64,000 nucleotides of DNA from Rhodoferax koreense (GTDB lineage: Bacteria > Pseudomonadota > Gammaproteobacteria > Burkholderiales > Burkholderiaceae_C). Below are positions 1-9,723 of the stretch, one piece after another. The stretch lies in NCBI RefSeq assembly GCF_001955695.1, contig NZ_CP019236.1, forward strand, positions 3,224,001 to 3,288,000, read 5' to 3'. How positions within the stretch are numbered: the stretch's first letter is position 1; the number at the start of each line of letters is the position of its first letter. The notes beneath the pieces were generated by a model. The model had not been told where the DNA came from. It ran no database searches and saw nothing but the letters and a program-made list of their open reading frames with translations. A program made the position numbers and the translations under genes.

Positions 1-675
1 CGAGATCGCGTCGCCCACCTCGAAGGGTTTGTCGAGCGCGATCGCCACCGAGGCGAACAGGTCGCCGAGGATATTCTGCGCGGCCAGGGCCACCGCGATG
101 CCGCCGATGCCCAGGCTGGCGATGAACGCCGTGATGTTGAAACCCAGGTTGGACAGCACGGCCAGCGCGACAATGGTCCACAGCGCCGTCTGCAGCGCCC
201 AGCCGATCAGCGTGGCCGACACCGTGGCCTGCGGCGCGACAGCGGCTGGCGCACTCGGTGAGCCGCCCGCGTGGCGCTGGAGATACCGCTGCAGCAGCAC
301 CTCGATGAGCTTGGTGCCCCAGAGCGCCACCTGCAGGGCCACGGTGACGAACCACAGCTGTGAGATGCGCGATTCCCAGCGCAGCGGCAGATTCAGCAGG
401 TGCAGACCGAGCAGTACGGCGCCGGCCAGCAGCAGCCCGTGGTTGGTGCGATCGAGCATTTGGGCCAGCACCGGCCGCACGCCCTGGTCGAGCACGGCGG
501 AGGCCGTGCCGTTCCGGCCGTCGCCGCGATGCACCCGGCGCCGCGCGAAACCGAGCGCCGTCGTCATGAGGAGGTAGGCAACCAGGGCACTGGCGAGGGC
601 GATCAGCAGGTCGTTGAGGGAATTGCCGGCAAAGCTGTTGCGGCCGAACCAAGCCTGGATGTTGGAGAATGACAT
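1..675 (-). CDS. Mechanosensitive ion channel, MscS family (5' part, runs off the window)
   Basis: The first 225 codons of a small-conductance mechanosensitive channel gene; the 3' end lies outside the window. Translation from the ATG at 675 gives MSFSNIQAWFGRNSF, several hydrophobic segments, and then the MscS pore-helix signature near the window edge (GIGGIAVALAAQNILGD, followed by DKPFEVGD, the start of the beta domain). In the family this glycine/alanine-rich helix lines the pore, and the channel releases solutes on hypo-osmotic shock at the inner membrane. It is divergent from the YitT gene. The segment ahead of the pore is longer than in minimal MscS, so this may be a YbdG/YnaI-like member. 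Regulation cannot be read from the sequence. Confidence 0.85.
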   Translation of the reverse strand, partial: MSFSNIQAWFGRNSFAGNSLNDLLIALASALVAYLLMTTALGFARRRVHRGDGRNGTASAVLDQGVRPVLAQMLDRTNHGLLLAGAVLLGLHLLNLPLRWESRISQLWFVTVALQVALWGTKLIEVLLQRYLQRHAGGSPSAPAAVAPQATVSATLIGWALQTALWTIVALAVLSNLGFNITAFIASLGIGGIAVALAAQNILGDLFASVAIALDKPFEVGDAIS

Positions 676-727
676 CCCACCGTTTCTAATTGCTGCCGCG
701 TTACCACGGTATCGGCTCAGAGAACCG

Positions 728-747
728 CGTCCTGTAGGCGCAGGACG
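728..747. repeat. Perfect inverted repeat in the mscS/yitT divergent intergenic region
   Basis: CGTCCTG, six bases, CAGGACG. This 7-bp perfect stem lies between the divergent starts of the channel gene (675) and the YitT gene (828). No T-tract follows, so it is not a classic terminator. It could be an operator or a 5'-leader hairpin; function is unknown. Confidence 0.4.
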
Positions 748-827
748 ACAGTTCACCGCCGCAGGCACAGGCCTTGCTTCGACACTCTCGTCCACTGCTT
801 CGAGCCCATGCGGCCCGCATTCCACCG

Positions 828-1451
828 ATGTCCTCCACCCTGCCCTCGGGCACCACCCTGCAGCGCCACAACCTGGTGGACGACGCGCAGGCCATCTTCA
901 CCGGCACGCTGTTCGTGTCCTTGGCGCTCGTGCTGCTGGCGCAGGCCGGGCTGTTGACCGGTGGCACGGCCGGCATCGCGTTCCTGCTGCATTACGCCAC
1001 CGGCATCAGCTTCGGCAAGCTGTTCTTCCTGCTCAACCTGCCGTTCTACTGGTTCTCGTGGAAACACATGGGCCGCGAGTTCACCATCAAGACCTTCCTG
1101 GCGATTGCGCTGCTGTCGCTGCTCACCGAGTGGACGCCGCTGCTGTTCGACATCGCCAGCCTGCATCCGCTGTATGCGGCGGTACTCGGCGGCCTGCTGC
1201 TCGGCTCGGGCTGCCTGTTCCTGGCGCGGCACAAGGCCAGCCTCGGTGGCGCCACCATCGTCACGCTCTACATGCAGCAGCACCACGGCTGGCGCGCCGG
1301 CAAGATGCAGATGGCCATCGACTGCAGCGTGGTGCTGCTGGCCCTGCTGGTGGTGCCGCCGGCGCGCGTGGCCTGGTCGGTGCTGGCCGCGGTGCTGATG
1401 AGCCTGTTCCTGTGGATCAACCACAAGCCCGGGCGCTATGCGGTGATGTAG
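828..1451 (+). CDS. YitT family membrane protein (DUF161)
   Basis: A 207-residue polytopic inner-membrane protein with about five to six hydrophobic segments. The motif GLLTGGTAGIAFLLHYATG and the later GGATIVTLYMQ resemble the two repeats of the YitT/DUF161 family, whose transport role is poorly defined. An upstream ATG at 774 is in frame, but the peptide it adds is not hydrophobic or conserved-looking, so I chose the ATG at 828 (MSSTLPSG). The gene ends 15 bases from the convergent end of the sigma-54 regulator. Substrate and regulation are unknown. Confidence 0.75.
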   Translation: MSSTLPSGTTLQRHNLVDDAQAIFTGTLFVSLALVLLAQAGLLTGGTAGIAFLLHYATGISFGKLFFLLNLPFYWFSWKHMGREFTIKTFLAIALLSLLTEWTPLLFDIASLHPLYAAVLGGLLLGSGCLFLARHKASLGGATIVTLYMQQHHGWRAGKMQMAIDCSVVLLALLVVPPARVAWSVLAAVLMSLFLWINHKPGRYAVM

Positions 1452-1466
1452 TGGCGTCTCCAGCGT

Positions 1467-3419
1467 TCAGCCGCCGCCGCGCCGCGCGGCCAGATGCCGG
1501 TACACCGTGCTGCGGTGCACGCCCAGCAGCGCCGCCGCCTCGGCCACCTGGCCGCCGCATTGCGCGAGCGTGCGGTCGAAGGCATCGCGCGCCATGTCGG
1601 CCAGCGGTGCCAGTGGCTGAGCCGCCAGGTCCGACACCGGCGTCGAAACAGGTGTTGAAGCAGACGCCGAAGCGCCTGGCGGCCTGGGCAGGCCCCCCGC
1701 GCCGATGCGCCCCGGCAACTGCTCCACGCCGATGCGGTCGCCGGCCTCGGCCAGCGCCGTCAGGGTGCGCAGCACACTGCACAGTTCGCGCACATTGCCG
1801 GGCCAGGCGTGGGCGCAGAGCCGGTCGAGCGCGGCCGGCGTCAGCACCAGCCGCTTGGCGCGCCCGCCGAGTTCACCGAACAACTGCGTGATCAGCGCGC
1901 GCCGGTCGGCCCGCTCACGCAGCGCGGGCAAGGCCACGCGGTAGCCGTCCACCCGGTACAACAGGTCGTTGCGGAAGGTGCCGGCCACCACCATGGCCGC
2001 TAGGTCGCGGTGCGAGGCGCACACCAGGTCGAAATCCACCGCCACGGCAGGCCCACCACCCAGCGCCGACACGCTGCGCTCTTCCAGCACACGCAGCAGC
2101 CGGCTTTGCAGCAGCAACGGCATGTCGCCGATCTCGTCGAGGAACAGGATGCCGCCATGCGCTTCACGGATGCGGCCGGGCGTGCCGCGTTTGCGCGCGC
2201 CGGTGAACGCCCCCTCGGCGTAGCCGAACAGCTCGGCCTCGATCAGTTGTTCGGGCAGCGCCGCGCAGTTGATGGCCACGAACGGCCCCTTGCTGCGCCG
2301 GCCCGCGGCATGCAGGCGGCGCGCGAACACGTCCTTGCCGCTGCCGGTTTCGCCGCTGAGCAGCACCGGCAGGCCGTCGTCGAGCACCCGCACCGCCTGC
2401 CGCAGCAGGGGCGCCAGCACGTCGTCGGTATCGGCGTCGGCCGCGACATCGACCTCACGCACCGGCGCCACGGGTCGAGCCGTGCCGGCTAGGCCCGAGC
2501 GGCCCGGCTGCGGGGCGCGTTCCACGGTCGCCGCGATTTGCTGGCCGTCGGGCAAGGTGATCAGGCCGCGATGGTGTTCGAGCCGGCTCCAGCCGCGGCC
2601 GAGCAGCGGCTCGACGTGGCGGTCGAGCAGGCCTTCCCAGGTGTTGCCGAGCATGGCCAGCGCGGCTTGGTTGGCGGCGACGATGCGGCCGTCCTCCACC
2701 ACCACCAGGCCTTCGCGTGCCGTGCCGAGCAAGGCCGGGCGGCGATGGAAGCGCAGCAGATGGCCCTGCGCGCCGGCCAGCATCAGCCGGTGCGCCACCT
2801 GCTGCGCCGCCATGCGCACCAGGCCCAGCGCATGCTGGTTCACACGCATGGTTTCACCGGAGATGTCGAGCACCCCCGCCACCTCGCCACGGCCGGTGAG
2901 GATGGGTGCGGCGGCGCAGCCGAGCGCGCCGTTCTGCGCCAGGTAATGTTCGCCACCAAGCACCATCAGCGCCTCGCGCTCGGCCAGCGCCGTGCCGATG
3001 GCGTTGGTGCCGCGGCTGTGCTCCGACCAGTCCACGCCGGGCATGAGCGCGAACCGTTCGGCCTTGGGCAGGAACTCCGGGCTGCCGATCTCGTTGAGGA
3101 TCAGCCCGTCGGCATCCGACAGGATCACCACACAGCCGTTGCCCACGGCGTGTTCGGCCAGGCTGTCGAGTTCGGGCATGGCGCAGTCGAGCAGGCGCAT
3201 GGCCTGTTCGCGCCGTTCCTGCAGGCGGACCAGCGGCATCGGTGCCGCGTCGAAGGCGCCGCCACCGTCCATCGGCCGGCTGCGTCGCCAAGAGCGCGAA
3301 ATGTGCGGGGCGAGCCAGCCGGCAGGGTCTGCGCCCTGCTCGAAGAACAACACCCGGGCCTGCGCCACCGAGGTGGCGCCGTCGGATGCAGCCGGCGCTG
3401 GAAACGAGGCTTCGGTCAT
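1467..3419 (-). CDS. acoR: Sigma-54 dependent transcriptional activator, AcoR type
   Basis: A 650-residue bacterial enhancer-binding protein. An N-terminal GAF-like sensor (about 60-210) and a PAS-like segment (about 220-290) precede the AAA+ domain. The AAA+ domain has Walker A GETGSGKD near 360, the sigma-54 contact loop GAFTGA near 403 and Walker [10 protein letters not shown] near 426. The C-terminus is a Fis-type helix-turn-helix ([19 protein letters not shown]). I start at MTEASF (3419); an in-frame ATG 18 codons upstream adds a basic, unconserved leader. The gene is divergent from the aldehyde/alcohol dehydrogenase genes, whose upstream region carries a -24/-12 promoter and paired palindromes, so it most likely activates them in response to an alcohol, aldehyde or acetoin-like signal. 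The symbol is by family resemblance. Confidence 0.85.
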   Translation of the reverse strand: MTEASFPAPAASDGATSVAQARVLFFEQGADPAGWLAPHISRSWRRSRPMDGGGAFDAAPMPLVRLQERREQAMRLLDCAMPELDSLAEHAVGNGCVVILSDADGLILNEIGSPEFLPKAERFALMPGVDWSEHSRGTNAIGTALAEREALMVLGGEHYLAQNGALGCAAAPILTGRGEVAGVLDISGETMRVNQHALGLVRMAAQQVAHRLMLAGAQGHLLRFHRRPALLGTAREGLVVVEDGRIVAANQAALAMLGNTWEGLLDRHVEPLLGRGWSRLEHHRGLITLPDGQQIAATVERAPQPGRSGLAGTARPVAPVREVDVAADADTDDVLAPLLRQAVRVLDDGLPVLLSGETGSGKDVFARRLHAAGRRSKGPFVAINCAALPEQLIEAELFGYAEGAFTGARKRGTPGRIREAHGGILFLDEIGDMPLLLQSRLLRVLEERSVSALGGGPAVAVDFDLVCASHRDLAAMVVAGTFRNDLLYRVDGYRVALPALRERADRRALITQLFGELGGRAKRLVLTPAALDRLCAHAWPGNVRELCSVLRTLTALAEAGDRIGVEQLPGRIGAGGLPRPPGASASASTPVSTPVSDLAAQPLAPLADMARDAFDRTLAQCGGQVAEAAALLGVHRSTVYRHLAARRGGG

Positions 3420-3445
3420 TTTGTCTCCCGTGTCGGGTGGCGTGC

Positions 3446-3503
3446 TTCGCGGTTTGCGAATGCGCGACGCCATATTCGCACGAAGCTGTCGCAGAACGCG
3501 ACA
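3446..3503. promoter_or_regulatory. Twin palindromic upstream activator sites for the AcoR-type regulator
   Basis: Two perfect inverted repeats with the same core and spacer: TTCGC-N5-GCGAA at 3446-3460 and TGTCGC-N5-GCGACA at 3487-3503. Both contain TCGC-N5-GCGA. Their centres, 3453 and 3495, are 42 bases apart, about four helical turns. Relative to the start predicted from the -24/-12 element they sit at about -139 and -97, a usual distance for enhancer sites of a sigma-54 activator. The assignment to the neighbouring regulator is inference. Confidence 0.65.
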
Positions 3504-3564
3504 CGGCGGGGCGTTTTTTGCCTTCTTCCCCGGGAAATGGCATGAGGGAATCTACCGAGTGGCG

Positions 3565-3581
3565 GCGGTACGTTCGTTGCA
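3565..3581 (+). promoter_or_regulatory. Sigma-54 (-24/-12) promoter of the aldehyde/alcohol dehydrogenase genes
   Basis: The sequence GCGGTACGTTCGTTGCA matches the RpoN consensus YTGGCACGRNNNTTGCW at the invariant GG (3567-3568) and GC (3579-3580) with the required 10-base spacing, and also at ACG, TTGC and the final A. Predicted transcription starts near 3592, about 46 bases before the aldehyde dehydrogenase ATG. The -24 half is imperfect (CGG rather than TGG). Confidence 0.65.
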
Positions 3582-3637
3582 ATACCTGTTGCGAAGCGCT
3601 GCATGTCGCAGCGTCGATTCCTGATGGAGACAAACCC

Positions 3638-5158
<1,521 letters not shown>

Positions 5159-5197
5159 TCGCGCAGGGTTTGACCTGACGCAAGCGCCCGACTCGAG

Positions 5198-5216
5198 GGC
5201 CGACCTAAGCTCGGCC
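5198..5216. repeat. Inverted repeat between the aldehyde and alcohol dehydrogenase genes
   Basis: GGCCGA, seven bases, TCGGCC: a GC-rich hairpin in the 94-base gap. No T-run follows, so it is more likely an mRNA processing or stability hairpin than a terminator. I found no second -24/-12 motif in this gap, which favours co-transcription. Confidence 0.35.
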
Positions 5217-5252
5217 GGCCCTGCCCACTCGCCATCCAAAGGACCCCATTCC

Positions 5253-6287
5253 ATGATTCCAAGAACCATGAAGGCCGCCGTCGTCCGCGCGTTCGGCCAG
5301 CCGCTGCGCATCGAGGAAGTGCCGGTGCCCCAAGCCTCGGACGACCAGATCCTCGTGAAGATCGAGGCCTCCGGCGTGTGCCATACCGACCTGCACGCCG
5401 CCGAGGGCGACTGGCCGGTCAAGCCGAGCCCGCCGTTCATTCCCGGCCATGAAGGCGTGGGCTTCGTCGCCGCGGTGGGCCGCAACGTCAAACACGTAAA
5501 GGAAGGCGACCGCGTGGGTGTGCCCTGGCTGCATTCGGCCTGCGGACACTGCACCCACTGCCTGGGCGGCTGGGAGACGCTGTGCGAATCGCAGAGCAAC
5601 ACCGGCTATTCGGTCAACGGCGGCTTCGCCGACTATGCGCTGGCCGACCCCGATTACGTGGGCCACCTGCCGAAGGACATCGGTTTCGTCGAGATCGCCC
5701 CGGTGCTGTGCGCCGGCGTCACGGTCTACAAGGGCCTGAAGATGACCGACACGCGCCCAGGCGACTGGGTGGTGATCTCGGGCATCGGCGGCCTGGGCCA
5801 CATGGCCGTGCAGTACGCCCGTGCCATGGGCCTGAACGTGGCCGCGGTGGACGTGGAAGACGACAAGCTCGCGCTGGCCCGGGAACTGGGTGCCACCGTC
5901 ACGGTGAACGCCCGGACGACCGACCCCGCCGCCTACCTGCAGAAGCAGATTGGCGGCGCGCACGGCGCGCTGGTCACGGCCGTCTCGCCCAAGGCCTTCG
6001 AACAGGCGTTGGGCATGGTGCGGCGCGGCGGCACGGTCACGCTCAACGGCTTGCCGCCGGGCAACTTCCCGCTGCCGATCTTCGACATGGTGCTGCGCGG
6101 CGTGACGGTGCGTGGCTCCATCGTGGGCTCGCGGCTGGACCTGCAGGAGTCGCTGGACTTCGCGGCGCGCGGCCAGGTGCGCGCCACGGTCGCCACCGAA
6201 CGCCTGGAGAACATCAACGAAGTGTTCGCGCGCATGCACAAGGGCCAGATCCAGGGCCGCATCGTGATCGACATGTCGGCGGGCTGA
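5253..6287 (+). CDS. adhP: Zinc-dependent alcohol dehydrogenase (AdhP type)
   Basis: A 344-residue medium-chain alcohol dehydrogenase interconverting primary alcohols and aldehydes with NAD. Catalytic zinc ligands lie in GVCHTDLH (about 42) and PGHEGVG (about 66). The four-cysteine structural zinc lobe is CGHCTHCLGGWETLC (about 97-111), and the Rossmann motif GIGGLGHMAVQYA follows near 175. Length matches bacterial AdhP. It lies downstream of the aldehyde dehydrogenase gene on the same strand and only two bases before the DUF779 gene, consistent with one alcohol-oxidation operon under the sigma-54 activator. Closely related adhA-type enzymes cannot be excluded. Confidence 0.9.
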   Translation: MIPRTMKAAVVRAFGQPLRIEEVPVPQASDDQILVKIEASGVCHTDLHAAEGDWPVKPSPPFIPGHEGVGFVAAVGRNVKHVKEGDRVGVPWLHSACGHCTHCLGGWETLCESQSNTGYSVNGGFADYALADPDYVGHLPKDIGFVEIAPVLCAGVTVYKGLKMTDTRPGDWVVISGIGGLGHMAVQYARAMGLNVAAVDVEDDKLALARELGATVTVNARTTDPAAYLQKQIGGAHGALVTAVSPKAFEQALGMVRRGGTVTLNGLPPGNFPLPIFDMVLRGVTVRGSIVGSRLDLQESLDFAARGQVRATVATERLENINEVFARMHKGQIQGRIVIDMSAG

Positions 6288-6289
6288 AG

Positions 6290-6670
6290 ATGGGCGCCAC
6301 GCAGGCAGGCATCCCCGCGCGCGTGCTGGCCACGCCGGCGGCACTGGCGCTGATCGACAAGCTGCAGGCCGGGCATGGCCGGCTGATGTTCCACCAGTCG
6401 GGCGGTTGCTGCGACGGCAGCGCGCCGATGTGCTACCCGGCTGGGGAATTCATCGTGGGCGACTACGACCGGCTGCTGGGCGAGATCGGCGGCATGCCGT
6501 TCTACATCAGCGGGCCGCAGTTCGAATATTGGCAGCACACGCAGCTCATCATCGACGTCGTGCCCGGTCGCGGCGGCATGTTCTCGCTCGAAGGGCCGCA
6601 CGGCCTGCGCTTCCTCACGCGATCGCGGCTGTTCACCGACGAGGAGGCGGCGGCGCTGGCGGCGGTGTAA
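6290..6670 (+). CDS. DUF779 domain protein
   Basis: A 126-residue protein with the cysteine-rich motif SGGCCDGSAPMCY (about residues 36-48) and FEYWQHTQLIIDVVPGRGG, as in the DUF779 family. Homologues often sit beside acetaldehyde/alcohol dehydrogenase genes, and here too the gene begins two bases after the adhP stop, so translation is probably coupled. The clustered cysteines could bind a metal, but its activity is unknown. The ATG at 6290 is the only start compatible with the adhP end. Confidence 0.8.
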   Translation: MGATQAGIPARVLATPAALALIDKLQAGHGRLMFHQSGGCCDGSAPMCYPAGEFIVGDYDRLLGEIGGMPFYISGPQFEYWQHTQLIIDVVPGRGGMFSLEGPHGLRFLTRSRLFTDEEAAALAAV

Positions 6671-6702
6671 ACGTTGCGACAGCAGCTGGTTCCGCAGGGA
6701 TT

Positions 6703-7182
6703 TCAGCCCCGCCGGGCGGCCTCGATCGCGGCGATATCGATCTTCTTCATCGTCATCATCGCGTCGAAGGCGCGTTTTGCCGCCGCGCGGTCGGGGTCCT
6801 GGACCGCCGCCAGCAAGGCGCGCGGCGTGATCTGCCACGACAGGCCCCAGCGGTCCTTGCACCAGCCGCAATCGCTTTCCTGGCCGCCGTTGCCCACGAT
6901 CGCATGCCACAGCCGGTCGGTCTCGGCCTGGTCTTCGGTGGCGATCTGGAAGGAGAAGGATTCGTTGTGCTTGAAATGCGGTCCGCCGTTGAGCCCGACG
7001 CAGGGGATGCCGGCGACGGTGAACTCGACCGTGAGCACATCGCCCTGCTGGCCGTCGGGATAGTCGCCCGGCGCATGCATGACGGCGCCGACCGCGCTGT
7101 CGGGGAAAGTGGCGGCATAGAAGTTCGCGGCCTCGACGGCATCGCGCTCGTACCACAGGCAGATGGTGTTCTTGCTGGTCAT
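6703..7182 (-). CDS. VOC superfamily protein (PhnB / 3-demethylubiquinone methyltransferase-like fold)
   Basis: A 159-residue glyoxalase/VOC-fold protein (MTSKNTICLWYERDAVEAANFY). The N-terminal pattern, the central FKHNESFSFQI and the C-terminal CGWCKDRWGLSWQI followed by a lysine-rich tail are typical of PhnB-like proteins often labelled 3-demethylubiquinone-9 3-methyltransferase, a label that does not imply methyltransferase activity. Its start overlaps the stop of the upstream secreted-protein gene by four bases (ATGA type), so translation is likely coupled. Substrate is unknown. Confidence 0.8.
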   Translation of the reverse strand: MTSKNTICLWYERDAVEAANFYAATFPDSAVGAVMHAPGDYPDGQQGDVLTVEFTVAGIPCVGLNGGPHFKHNESFSFQIATEDQAETDRLWHAIVGNGGQESDCGWCKDRWGLSWQITPRALLAAVQDPDRAAAKRAFDAMMTMKKIDIAAIEAARRG

Positions 7183-7745
7183 CTTGATGCTCCTGGCGTG
7201 ATGTGGGACAGCAGCGTCAGCGGCAGCGGCGACGCCACCCTGGCCGGTGCCGGCTTCGAAATGCCGGCCTGCACCGGCAGCGTGATGCGCACCGTGCTGC
7301 GCTCACCCTCGATGCCCTCGGCCTCGATGCGCAGGCCGAACTGCCCGTCCCCGCCCTTGAGCAGCAGCAAGGCCTCGCGCGCCGGGATGGCGCAGTCGTG
7401 GTGGCCCGCGATGGTGCTGCCGCAGGCGATGCGGTTCGCCACTTCCTGCACCGCGCCCTGCTTCGAGATCACGTAGGGGTGGACGTCGACACGGTGCAGC
7501 GCATCGGTGGCCACGAAGCTCAGCGTGAGTTCCTTGAACGACTTGACGGCGGAAGGCGCATGCAGCGTGCGCGGGGCGATGTCGAAAACAACGAAGGGTG
7601 CGTTGTTCGACACGTAGTCGATGCGCGCTGGAAAGCTGTCGAGCGGGGAAGATGGCACGGGTGGCACGGACGACACATCGGCCCGTGCGGCCAGCATGGT
7701 TGAAAACGCAACGACCAGCGCCAAGGTGATGCGGGTGGGCAGCAT
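7179..7745 (-). CDS. Secreted protein of unknown function
   Basis: A 188-residue protein with a Sec signal peptide (hydrophobic stretch ITLALVVAFSTMLAARA, cleavage probably after ARA near residue 22). The mature part has two cysteines (IACGSTIAGHHDCAIP) and a beta-rich look, and I do not recognise a family. It overlaps the start of the VOC gene by four bases and follows the EamA gene after 63 bases on the same strand. The context gives no clear role. It is probably periplasmic or outer-surface. Confidence 0.6.
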   Translation of the reverse strand: MLPTRITLALVVAFSTMLAARADVSSVPPVPSSPLDSFPARIDYVSNNAPFVVFDIAPRTLHAPSAVKSFKELTLSFVATDALHRVDVHPYVISKQGAVQEVANRIACGSTIAGHHDCAIPAREALLLLKGGDGQFGLRIEAEGIEGERSTVRITLPVQAGISKPAPARVASPLPLTLLSHITPGASR

Positions 7746-7808
7746 GGAAACCTCCTGGAACAGGCGTCCCGGCGGCGATCCCGCGCCGGGACCAAGCCCC
7801 GCCGCTGC

Positions 7809-8783
7809 TCAGAGGCGCGGAGGCCGCACCGGCCGGCGGGTGGTCACGAAGAAGCCTAGCAGGATGAAGCCGATGCCGGCCAGATGGAAAACCCGCACCG
7901 GTTCGCCGAGCACCAGGAAGGCCAGCAGCGCCGTGAACAGCGCCACAAGGTGGAACGACACGCCGGTCACCGTGGCGCCGAGCGCGGCCACGCAACGGCC
8001 CCACACGATGAAGGCCAGCAGCGAGGCGAAGATGCCGATGTAGAACACCGCCGCGACCGACCCGGCATCGGTCGCGATGCGTGCGCCGTGCGCCAGTTCC
8101 ACCATCCAGAACGGCATCAGCACCACCAACCCCGCCGCCATCGTCGCCGCCAGGAACACCAGCGGGCTGACGGCTGGCGGCCGGCGCCGCAGCAGCACGG
8201 AATACACGGCGTAGTTGGCCACGGCCACCAGCACCAGCCACTCGCCGCCATCGAGCCGCAGCGCGGCCAGGCTGGCCAGGTCGCCGCGCGCCACGATCCA
8301 GGCCACCCCGACGAAGGAGATGGCGATGCCGGCCAGCACCCGCGCGCCGATGCGCTCCACGCCGAGCGCCACCGCCGCCAGCGGCACCATCAGCGGCAGG
8401 GTCGAATTCAGGAAGGCCACGCTGGCGGCCGGCACCGTCCGCAGGGCGAGGTAGCCGAGGGCGTTGTAGCCCGCGATGCCGAAGGCGCCGCAGGCCGCGA
8501 TCAGCTTCCAGTGCCGCGCCAGCTGCCCCCGCTCGTGCCAGGCCTGGCGCGCAATGAAAGGCGCCAGCAAGGCCAGTGCCACCAGCCAGCGGCCGACGGC
8601 CAGCGACACCGGCGGAAACACCGGGCCGAGCGCGCGCCCGAGCACCAGGTTGCCCGCCCAGAAGGCCGGTGGCAGCCACAACAGCCACACGGGGCGCGCC
8701 CACAGGGCGGTCAGCGCGCGCCTCATCGCCGGAGCGCCGGGTGCGAAGGAATGGGAGTGGTCTTGTCGAATGTGTCGCGTCAT
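7809..8783 (-). CDS. EamA/DMT family transporter
   Basis: A 324-residue inner-membrane protein with about ten hydrophobic helices in two EamA repeats (WLLWLPPAFWAGNLVLGR at the N-terminus; a second repeat from about residue 150). Members export metabolites such as amino acids or related small molecules. I use the ATG at 8783 because AGGGG lies eight bases upstream; an internal ATG at 8726 (MRRALT) lacks a ribosome binding site. The gene starts 54 bases after the AraC-type regulator on the same strand, suggesting control by it. The substrate cannot be read. Confidence 0.8.
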   Translation of the reverse strand: MTRHIRQDHSHSFAPGAPAMRRALTALWARPVWLLWLPPAFWAGNLVLGRALGPVFPPVSLAVGRWLVALALLAPFIARQAWHERGQLARHWKLIAACGAFGIAGYNALGYLALRTVPAASVAFLNSTLPLMVPLAAVALGVERIGARVLAGIAISFVGVAWIVARGDLASLAALRLDGGEWLVLVAVANYAVYSVLLRRRPPAVSPLVFLAATMAAGLVVLMPFWMVELAHGARIATDAGSVAAVFYIGIFASLLAFIVWGRCVAALGATVTGVSFHLVALFTALLAFLVLGEPVRVFHLAGIGFILLGFFVTTRRPVRPPRL

Positions 8784-8837
8784 GGCTGCCCCTGCTGTTG
8801 GGCCGCAGCTTGGCAGGGCTTGACCGGCGCGTATTGG

Positions 8838-9668
8838 TCAGGATTGCGCGCGCACGTACTGCAGCGGCGTCATGCCGAAGCAGCGCTTGAAATGCTTGTT
8901 CAGCGCGCTCTGGTCATAGAAACCAGCGGCGAGCGCGGCCTCGGCGACGGACTGGCCGGCCCGCAGCTTCGCCAGGGCTGCGCGCAAGCGCAACTGGGTG
9001 AGATAGGCATGCGGCGTCAGCCCCATCAGCCGCTTGAAGGCGCCGATAAGCTGGAACGGTGTGAGACCGGCCACCGCGCCCATCTGCTCAAGCGTCAGCG
9101 GTTCGGCATGGCCCTCGCGCATCAGCGTCAGCACGCGGGCCAGCGTACGCGCATCCTTCGGCGTCCTGGGCATGCGCTGCGCCGCCTGCCCGTGCCGCAG
9201 GCACAGCGCACCGAAGCTCTGCACCAGGGCTTCTCGCTGCAGCAGCGGATCTTGCCGCGCACCGTCGAGCGCCCGATGCAGCGCGAGGAAACGCGCCACG
9301 AGTGTCGGGTCGTGGATGGCGTTGGTGGTGAAATAGACGGGCCGGTCGATGCCCAGCGCCGCCAGCAGGTCCCTGGCGCCCGCGTCCGCGAGGTAGAACG
9401 ACCGGTAGCGCCAGCGCGCGCTGCCGGCCATGCGTCCGGAATGCGGCTCGGACGGATTGAACACGAGCAGCGCCTGCGGATGGGCGATGCCGGTACGGCC
9501 GCGGCTCTTGAACTCCGAGCCGCCCACTTCCGTGGCCGCGACGACCAGTGAGTCGTGCACATGCGGCGCATAGTCGTGCGCGGTGAAATCGGCGTGCAGC
9601 ATGTCCATGCCTGGCTGGCCGGGCACCTGCCAGTAGCGCGAAGTGTTGCGGGGATCGGTTCGGGCCAA
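8838..9668 (-). CDS. AraC family transcriptional regulator
   Basis: A 276-residue regulator with an N-terminal cupin-like ligand domain (HDYAPHVHDSLVVAATEVGG) and a C-terminal double helix-turn-helix (LEQMGAVAGLTPFQLIGAFKR, then VAEAALAAGFYDQSALNKHF, ending in GMTPLQYVRAQ). This arrangement is that of the AraC-like group found upstream of LysE/EamA exporters. The EamA gene follows after 54 bases, which fits. The effector is unknown. Confidence 0.85.
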   Translation of the reverse strand: MARTDPRNTSRYWQVPGQPGMDMLHADFTAHDYAPHVHDSLVVAATEVGGSEFKSRGRTGIAHPQALLVFNPSEPHSGRMAGSARWRYRSFYLADAGARDLLAALGIDRPVYFTTNAIHDPTLVARFLALHRALDGARQDPLLQREALVQSFGALCLRHGQAAQRMPRTPKDARTLARVLTLMREGHAEPLTLEQMGAVAGLTPFQLIGAFKRLMGLTPHAYLTQLRLRAALAKLRAGQSVAEAALAAGFYDQSALNKHFKRCFGMTPLQYVRAQS

Positions 9669-9723
9669 GGGCGTCCTTTCAACCGGTCCAAAGCAAGAAG
9701 CTGGCCCGCCCTACTTTGCCGAA

